The notes under the pieces: model-generated
Databases searched by the model: none
What the model was told of the DNA's origin: nothing
The model's input: only the letters and a program-made list of their open reading frames with translations
Translations under genes and position numbers: made by a program
Shown: positions 57,845-64,000 of the stretch, in pieces
Numbering within the stretch: position 1 is the first letter of the stretch
How the letters are laid out: every line of letters starts with the position of its first letter
Source: Culex pipiens pallens
Taxonomy: Eukaryota; Arthropoda; Insecta; Diptera; Culicidae
Reading direction: 5' to 3'
NCBI RefSeq assembly: GCF_016801865.2
Contig: NC_068937.1
Coordinates: forward strand, 116,909,068-116,973,067
Length of the DNA: 64,000 nucleotides

Positions 57845-59085
57845 AAATTAGTAATTTTCCATCATTATTTGCTACTCTAAATTTAATAACCCTCCTACCC
57901 CTTCCCTACTTCCCAATTCTCCAATTCCAATTTAACCAATTACAAACTATATAATTCTCTGCCAAATGTACACTAACACACTACACCTAACTAATTCGGA
58001 ACGTTTGGTACGGTATGTCCACGCAACCTTTCTCCCCTGTAGATTCTGTGAAATGTGATCCGTTCACAGGATCCTCTCTGTGGTAAACACAACGCGGTAG
58101 GGCTGGCCGCTATAATTTTTGTTTTACATTTTCGAGTGTTCCCGGATGTACTGCAATCATTAATATTGACAGGAAAAGTGCATGGGGCGTAATCTAATCA
58201 CAAAACTTTCCAGCATGCTTTCATCAGACTGGCGGCGTTTGTGTTAGATTAGATTAGATAAATTTGATAGCTTTAGAACCCAGTTTCTTCGGGTTATAAC
58301 TTTTTCAATTTTAATTTTTTAAATTTTAAAATAAATTTAATAAAATTTCGAGTGGACCGTTTTTGAGTTGCAGCCATTTTTAAGTAACTTGTTTGGAACA
58401 AAACGCAGTTGTTCAATTTTCAAAAATAGTGCCCAAGGTTTGCTATTTTTCGAAAACAACATTTACGAAAAGCTGGAAAATTCCCTATATTTTGCGTTTA
58501 TGAACCTTGTTGATACAGCGTTGCTAAAATATGACCATATTGTGGATTTAGCTCGTAGCTGGATGTTCTGGCATCTTTTCGCGGTCATTGAAAACGGTCG
58601 TGAATAGACCTAAGGGTTCCCAGTTGGAGTGAAAAAATTCAATATGTAGAAAAATTATGGATTAAAATTTTTCTTTTCATCACTTCTCCGACATCAGGAA
58701 TAATTGTTTGAACATGCTCGCAATTTTTTTTATTCGGTCGGAAAAATATCATTTTTCATGAAAAAACTTTCATTTTTAATCACATGATCACCCCTAATTC
58801 TGGCTCGATGCCGCCATCATGCGAGCGCGTTCTCCGTTTGTTTGTCAACAAAGCTGCAGCTGGATAGTGAGACGAAGTGAGGGGGGAAGAGATTTTGACA
58901 TTTTTATGGCCGCATCTGGCCCGCCGCCTATTTCGTCGGTCATTGAGTCGCCGGTCGTTTCCGAGTCCAGCTAGGAACTGATCGTACAATACAAAGATTA
59001 AAAAAAAAAAACAGCAAAAACTATTCGGTTTTCCCAAACACTGTCAAACACAAAAAGCGCGAAATTTTTTGTTTGCCATATACAG
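57845..59085. other. Intergenic, R4 trace and GC-richer block
   Basis: About 58320-58560 shares phrases with R4 (GGACCGTTTTTGAGTTGCAG, TTTTGCGTTTATGAACCTTG). About 58790-58975 is GC-richer with no recognised gene. No supported ORF. Confidence 0.4.
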
Positions 59086-59895
59086 ACCAGACTCGATTAT
59101 CCGAAGCCTCGATTATCCGAAGTTCGATTATCCGAAGGTTTGTATGGGACTTCGAATAATCGAATCACGAACATTTTTTTTTCTTTCTTGTTTTAAACAT
59201 CAAATTCGAGTTCTGCAACCCCATTTTAGTCAAACTTGAGAAGTTGAATGCCTATTAAATAATAAAATGCATTTTTTTCAATATTTCAACACCGCCATCT
59301 TGGGTTTGAAAGTATAATAATTTAACGTAGTTTAGGGACTTAAGCTCGACAATAAAAAAAATAAGCAACGAAACATTTTTTTTTTTGTGATTCGATTATC
59401 CGAAGTGGAATTTTTCCGAGGCCTTCGGATAATCGAGTCTGGACTAGGGTGACAAGAAAAATTGAAAATTTCGGAAAATCGCAAGAGATACCCCCTGAAT
59501 CGATTCTTTAGCCAAAAACAAGTAACTGTGCCAATTTTGAGCCAAATCAGTTAAGGATAAGGGGTCGCTTTTTATCGTTGAAGTTTATATGGGGAAAATC
59601 GCAAAAATGTATGAGGAAAAACATCGCTTCAAGATTTTTGCAGCAGGTGGCGCAGGTCTCGCCCAAAATTGTCCAAGTGTGAGATTCTTGTAGGAAATTT
59701 AATTACCTACAACATTCCCCATACAATTTCGTGATTTTCCCCATATAAACATCAACGATGAAAAGCGACCCCTTAGCCTTAACCGATTTGGCTCAAAATT
59801 GGCACAGATACTTATTTTTCATTAGGAATCGAGTCAGAGGGTATCTCTGATGTCGATTTTTTTTATCGTCGCCCTAGTCTGGACTGTAGTCTCAT
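59086..59895. mobile_element. R2 MITE copy containing an inserted element at its right end
   Basis: The left end repeats the R2 terminus three times (CTCGATTATCCGAAG at 59092, then 59110 and 59124). The right end, CTTCGGATAATCGAGTCTGG, is interrupted by an insertion at 59446-59875, after which CTGGACTGTAG resumes. Confidence 0.8.
59446..59875. mobile_element. 430-bp element inserted in the R2 terminus
   Basis: A 10-bp direct repeat AGTCTGGACT flanks it (59436-59445 and 59876-59885). The ends AGGGTGAC and GTCGCCCT are inverted, and an internal inverted repeat (GATTTTCCCCATATAAAC against GTTTATATGGGGAAAATC) adds symmetry. Confidence 0.85.
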
Positions 59896-61768
59896 ACCTC
59901 CTTTAGTTGTTTTCCTCTTGTTATACAACAGGTGAACTAGATACAACAGTTCGTAAAACCTGGGTGAAGAATAGAGCGAATGCGTAACATGATTCTCGAA
60001 TAATCCCACTTTGACTTTTTTTCTTGCTGGTAAATGGGCTGTTTTATAATCAGTTGTTTGTGTTTCATTTTGGTTAGTTTTTGACAAATTTCCTGACTGA
60101 TTTTGGAATCCTACAGTTCTTCCTGGTCCAGTGAAAAACATCGCTAATTTCCTACATCCAACAAACAGAGAAGATTCTCACTAAACCAGAAGGTTTTTAA
60201 ACGGAATCAAATTAGGATTAAGACAGCTTCTGGATGGATACAACCGCATCGACTCCATAAACAACTTCCATTCATAATTTTGAAAAAATGACGATCTCGC
60301 CTTCAACTTTTTAAAGATTTGAAATTCTTGAAAGAAAAAACATTTTTTAATGATCGATAACAATAAGTGTAACGATGGGACAAACAAACTTGGTGTTGTT
60401 TCCAATGATTTCAGAACAAAATAAACGATTTTATGGGTTTAACGAAAAGTTTACGACGTCAAACTAAACTTGAAAATGCTAAATACGACGGCAACATTTC
60501 AGAAAGCATCATGTACAAACCGTGCGTTTTGAGAAAAATGCATTTAAATGTTGAGCATCTTTTTTCAATTCCCATTTTAATATAAAAGCAAAAGAAGGTG
60601 TTCTAATGATAACAAACGATGAAAAACGTTGCTTTTATTGATACTTGATCATCCATATTCAATAAAACATTGATTCCGTCATTATATTTTAGAAAAAGAA
60701 ACATAACTTCTTTTGAAATCACCACTGTTTATATCACCCTGCTGTCATTGGAGGGGAAGTTTTGTTATGATTCGTTTTTCGTCGGCAAATGTACATGGCG
60801 TCTTTTTCATGATGCTTTTTTTCGCCACGAGGTTCATGTAGTCTTTTATTTGACAGGTTGACAGGGCTATATTAACAGGCACCTCGACAGGCACTGATGA
60901 TGCCAGAGATTTTGTTTATGTTACTTTATTTGAAATCATTATTAAACGTACTTCACTGAAGTAACTTTTGCTAATTTTTGGTGGAGAGGTGACTTATTAG
61001 GAGTACTTTCAGAATATGCAATAACCTAGAAAGTGTCAAAATGTGCATGATGCCTTTTGGAATGTTGCCGTCGAATAGTCAGAATCGTTCAAAAAATACA
61101 TGGGGCAATTATGCGTAGGACGGCCGTATAAATAATGAAAATAATGCATAAATTAACATCAACAAACTTTGGTTAAAAAATTATACAATGTATTCTTTCT
61201 TCAAATATGACACGATGCTTAACTTAAATTTGAATTTGGCCCGCCAGTAATAAACTTTGAACACCTCTTTTTAAGCTTTTTGTTTCGTAGATTTCTCAGT
61301 ATTTTTGCAAGCTTCAAAAAGTGTTTTGTAGATGTGAACAAAGCCTACAACAATTGCTTTCAACAGATGACAAAAAAAAATGTTGCGTCGTTCTTAACGC
61401 ATCACGTAAAAAGAGGTTTCACTGTACAACTTTCAATTTACCTTATTTGTCATCTGAAACGTACCGATTAATCCCCATTCGTTAGTTTCTCATTTCTTCA
61501 GCCAATTGAATCTTACTTCAAGTGTGCAATGTGTGCATTCCACGAAGAAGCGCTTCAAGTTAAGCACATCCAAGAAGACTATTCGTCTGAATCTGCTGCG
61601 GGTCGTGTATACGAGCAAGTGGCAATATGTAGCAACCGACTATCAGTGACAGGCACAATGCTCCATTTGTGTGCTCGTGTTTTCATCATACGTATAGAAA
61701 GAATGCAAGTGCCCGCCCTATATATCGTGGCCAGAGTCCGAAGGAACGAATGGAAATAAACAACATAC
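59896..61768. other. Intergenic, nothing recognised
   Basis: This is AT-rich DNA with short unsupported ORFs on both strands. About 61220-61260 has a fragment resembling a GGCCCGCCAG hAT end like the one at 21.1 kb. Confidence 0.35.
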
Positions 61769-61928
61769 ACAAAGAGAGATCATCTGTTAAGCTCCGCCAG
61801 TCCTGGTTCGCGAATACTAAGTGGTCCTCGTCGTAGAAATAAGGGAAAGGTCGACTGGATGTCGCTGTGTTGGCCACCAGCAGCAGCAGCAGCAGCACCA
61901 TTACCCCCAGGAATAACGATGATGGCAT
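61769..61928 (-). CDS. Putative signal-peptide exon of a small secreted protein
   Basis: On minus, ATG at 61928 starts MPSSLFLGVMVLLLLLLVAN followed by TATSSRPFPYFYDEDHLVFA and NQDWRSLTDD. This is a classic secretion signal with a leucine core (encoded by a CAG/CTG-type run at about 61873-61894), a likely cleavage after NTATS, and an acidic pro-region. It ends at a good GTATGT donor (61763-61768), leaving 53 codons plus one base. No downstream exon is identified. It could be a neuropeptide or other secreted precursor, or a chance ORF. Confidence 0.4.
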
Positions 61929-62440
61929 GTGGTCAAGAGAAAGGAGGGAGGACCATCATCAGAATGCAAAAGCAGTAACTGCTATAACTTGCCTTTCTTC
62001 TCTATAGAGAAAGGGGAGGAAACTCTCACAATATCACAAGACCAGTGTGATTACCACGACAGCGACAACAAGGCCGCACTACAAATTTGACCACCCTGGT
62101 TTAACATCATGAAGTGGAGTAGAGTAAAGCTTATGAGAGCAAGGTCAGAGTTGCAGTTGGTCTCTCTCTCTGAAGGCCCGAAGGGTAATGTTTTTGTTAT
62201 TGGACTACGATGACGAGGAATCTATGACTTCACCCACCCTCAATCTATGATGGCAAGATACATACAATAAAGAAGGCGAAATTTAAAGCTTATGTCGTAT
62301 TTCTTGTCGTTGTTATGTGCGAAACTAGAAAAATTACAGTAAATTACGTTATGCATTCCATATTAAAATTAATAAATAAATTGTTTACTCTACAGCATTG
62401 CCTTGCCTATAGCTTTAAGAAAAATGTAATTACAAAAGCC
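61929..62440. other. Upstream of the signal-peptide exon, nothing recognised
   Basis: This is mixed-composition, low-repeat sequence that could hold a promoter, but no core motif is convincing. The shared GACCTGG retroelement-like motif starts at about 62442. Confidence 0.35.
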
Positions 62441-62441
62441 G

Positions 62442-62498
62442 ACTCGGTTCTAACCAGGTCCCTGTACCAAAAAGGACCTAATAAAAATAATTTTATGA
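62442..62498 (+). repeat. Retroelement 3'-end-like motif
   Basis: GACTCGGTTCTAACCAGGTC, then CCTGTACCAAAAAGGACC and TAATAAAAATAA match the complement of 57425-57480. The AATAAA-containing end suggests the 3' tail of a LINE. Confidence 0.5.
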
Positions 62499-62505
62499 AA
62501 AAAAA

Positions 62506-63203
62506 GTTACTTAATCCATGGTTGGTGCTTTCCTCTCATATTTTTATCAAAATATCTGAGATCCGGCCTCAAAAAAGGTTCATTAAAACACTAAAGTACT
62601 TATAACTTCTGATAGGGTTGCCAGATCTTCAAACTTTTGGGCTTGTTGGAAAGGTCTTTTGATTACCTATCCAACGATGGGTTGCATGATAGATCCGGAC
62701 AACTTTTTCATCAAAGAATTTGAGATCCGGCATAAAAAAAGTGTATACGTACCACTTAAGTGCTCATAACTTTTGATGGGGTTGTCAGATCTTCAATCTT
62801 TTGAACGCGTTGGAAAGGTCTTTCAAATACCTTTCTAACATAACGGGTTTTCTTACAAAAATCACCCGTTTTACAATATTTCAAACTCTAGCCAAATCGT
62901 TTTTTTTAGCATAACTTTTGAAGTACTTTTCTAAACTTCATAAAATTAACTAGGGTCTTGTGGGACCTCAAGATGGATCGAATAAAACCAAAACGGTCCA
63001 AATCGGTTCAGCCGGTCCGGAGATAATCGTGTGCATATTTTTCGGTGCACGGACTTACAGACATACACACGCACAGACATTTGTTCAGAATTTTATTTTG
63101 AGTCGATAGGTATACGTGAAGGTGGGTCTACGAGGTCAAATAAAGAAGTCCATTTTACGAGTGATTTTATAGCCTTTCCTAATTGAGGTGAGGAAGGCAA
63201 AAA
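62506..63203 (+). mobile_element. R1 repeat copy
   Basis: It begins TTACTTAATCCATGGTTGG and ends AGGTGAGGAAGGCAAAAAG, with the full set of family blocks between. Confidence 0.82.
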
Positions 63204-63480
63204 GCATTGCCTTGCCGCTCTCGATTGCGAGATTTCTACTCGAAAGTAGGTGTGTCCGAAGGCTTGATCGTTGAGGCAATTGTACAGCTCCTTTTACACC
63301 TATGCTTCCATCCACCACGGAATTCGAGCTGACGACCTTTGGATTGTGAGTCCAACTGCCTACCAGCGACTCCACCGAGACAGGACCCAGGGAGAAGACT
63401 CCTACACCTGGATTGAGCTAACGACCTAACCTCAAGGTTAGACTGCAATAGTTGATTTGGGCACTGGGTGGATCTACAAA
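63204..63480 (-). repeat. tRNA-like repeat
   Basis: On minus, GAGTCGCTGGTAGGCAGTTG, GACTCACAATCCAAAGGTCG and CAGCTCGAATTCCG are A-box, anticodon-like and B-box-like and match 35.1 kb. Stems are broken, so it is not a functional tRNA. Confidence 0.5.
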
Positions 63481-64000
63481 GTTCTTATTCATCTTTCGAG
63501 TAGGATTGAAGCCCAAGTAAGGAAGGCACAAACATGAAATTCTTGACTCAGAATGAAGGAAAAAAGCGTTTTTTATGTTGTTTTTAGAAGTATTTTAGAG
63601 CTGTTAAATTGACAGTATTTGTTCTCAGAGCGTGATTTTCTTTAGCAAAGATTGTTCAAAATGTTCCCTAAATAACTAATCTAACAGAAGAAGTTTCAAT
63701 GATTAAGTTTTGAGATGTATCAAAAACAATTAAATGAAAAAGTTAACTTAATCATCTCTTTTTTTCGGGATGTGCACACTATTACATATGATCATAGTTT
63801 TCATTACACCGGCCAGCAAAATTTCTGCGCAGGCTCAACTCAACTCTACATTCAGACTTTGGAGAAAAACCATTCGGCCCAGTCTAAAAAAGGTATAAAT
63901 ATTTTTAAAAAAAATCAAGGTGCACGTGTTTCTGCACAGCAAATTTTGGGTCGCCATTTCAGTAAAATAAATAACTGAATGCGATTCTGTAACCATCACA
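63481..64000. other. Right edge, nothing recognised
   Basis: This is AT-rich DNA. The ORF at 63715-63978 (plus) has no recognisable domain. Confidence 0.35.

Overview
This window is eukaryotic nuclear DNA. It has spliced genes with short GT-AG introns, an AT-rich repeat-laden background and GC-rich coding exons. The gene content (dipteran-type RAD21, Rab11 and an SLC46-family transporter) and the dense, nested small transposons suggest a mosquito, most likely the Culex pipiens group. That species-level call is inference and was not tested by any search.

Three protein genes are well supported, all on the minus strand. At the left edge (570-2565) are four exons of an SLC46 / proton-coupled folate transporter-like MFS protein whose 3' exon(s) lie outside the window. 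In the middle (25479-34653) is a complete six-exon RAD21 (SCC1/verthandi) cohesin kleisin, with a probable separate 5' UTR exon near 44.5 kb. To the right (50453-55943) are the last three coding exons of Rab11; the short first coding exon was not found and probably lies past 64000. A single signal-peptide exon (61769-61928) may be the start of a small secreted protein. Two identical tRNA-Gly(GCC) genes sit at 6617-6687 and 6889-6959.

Nearly everything else is repeats. I see at least five recurrent families: R1 (ends in TTACTTAATCCACC and GGAAGGCAAAAA, six copies), R2 (a MITE with GATTATCCGAAG ends), R3 and R4 (long terminal inverted repeats that both begin with a GAGCAA-type end) and R5 (an AAGTTGAACTTTTCAGCAC motif). 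There are also hAT-like elements with 8-bp target duplications and TTCCCGG-rich ends, several TA-flanked MITEs, tRNA-derived SINEs and a retro-insertion with a 37-bp duplication. The most elaborate structure is 35.67-43.04 kb: an R4 element split by a hAT-like element, which contains a split R2 MITE, which contains a 1.74-kb near-perfect palindrome built of ~145-bp tandem units. The other R4 arm carries the retro-insertion. If the 5' UTR inference is right, this whole nest lies in the first intron of RAD21.

The genes do not form one pathway: RAD21 is a cohesin subunit, Rab11 a recycling-endosome GTPase and SLC46 a membrane transporter. I saw no autonomous transposase or reverse transcriptase, no CRISPR, and no evidence of a new molecular system. 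The most unusual items are the nested palindrome, the decapeptide array in RAD21, and a perfect hairpin downstream of the RAD21 stop codon.
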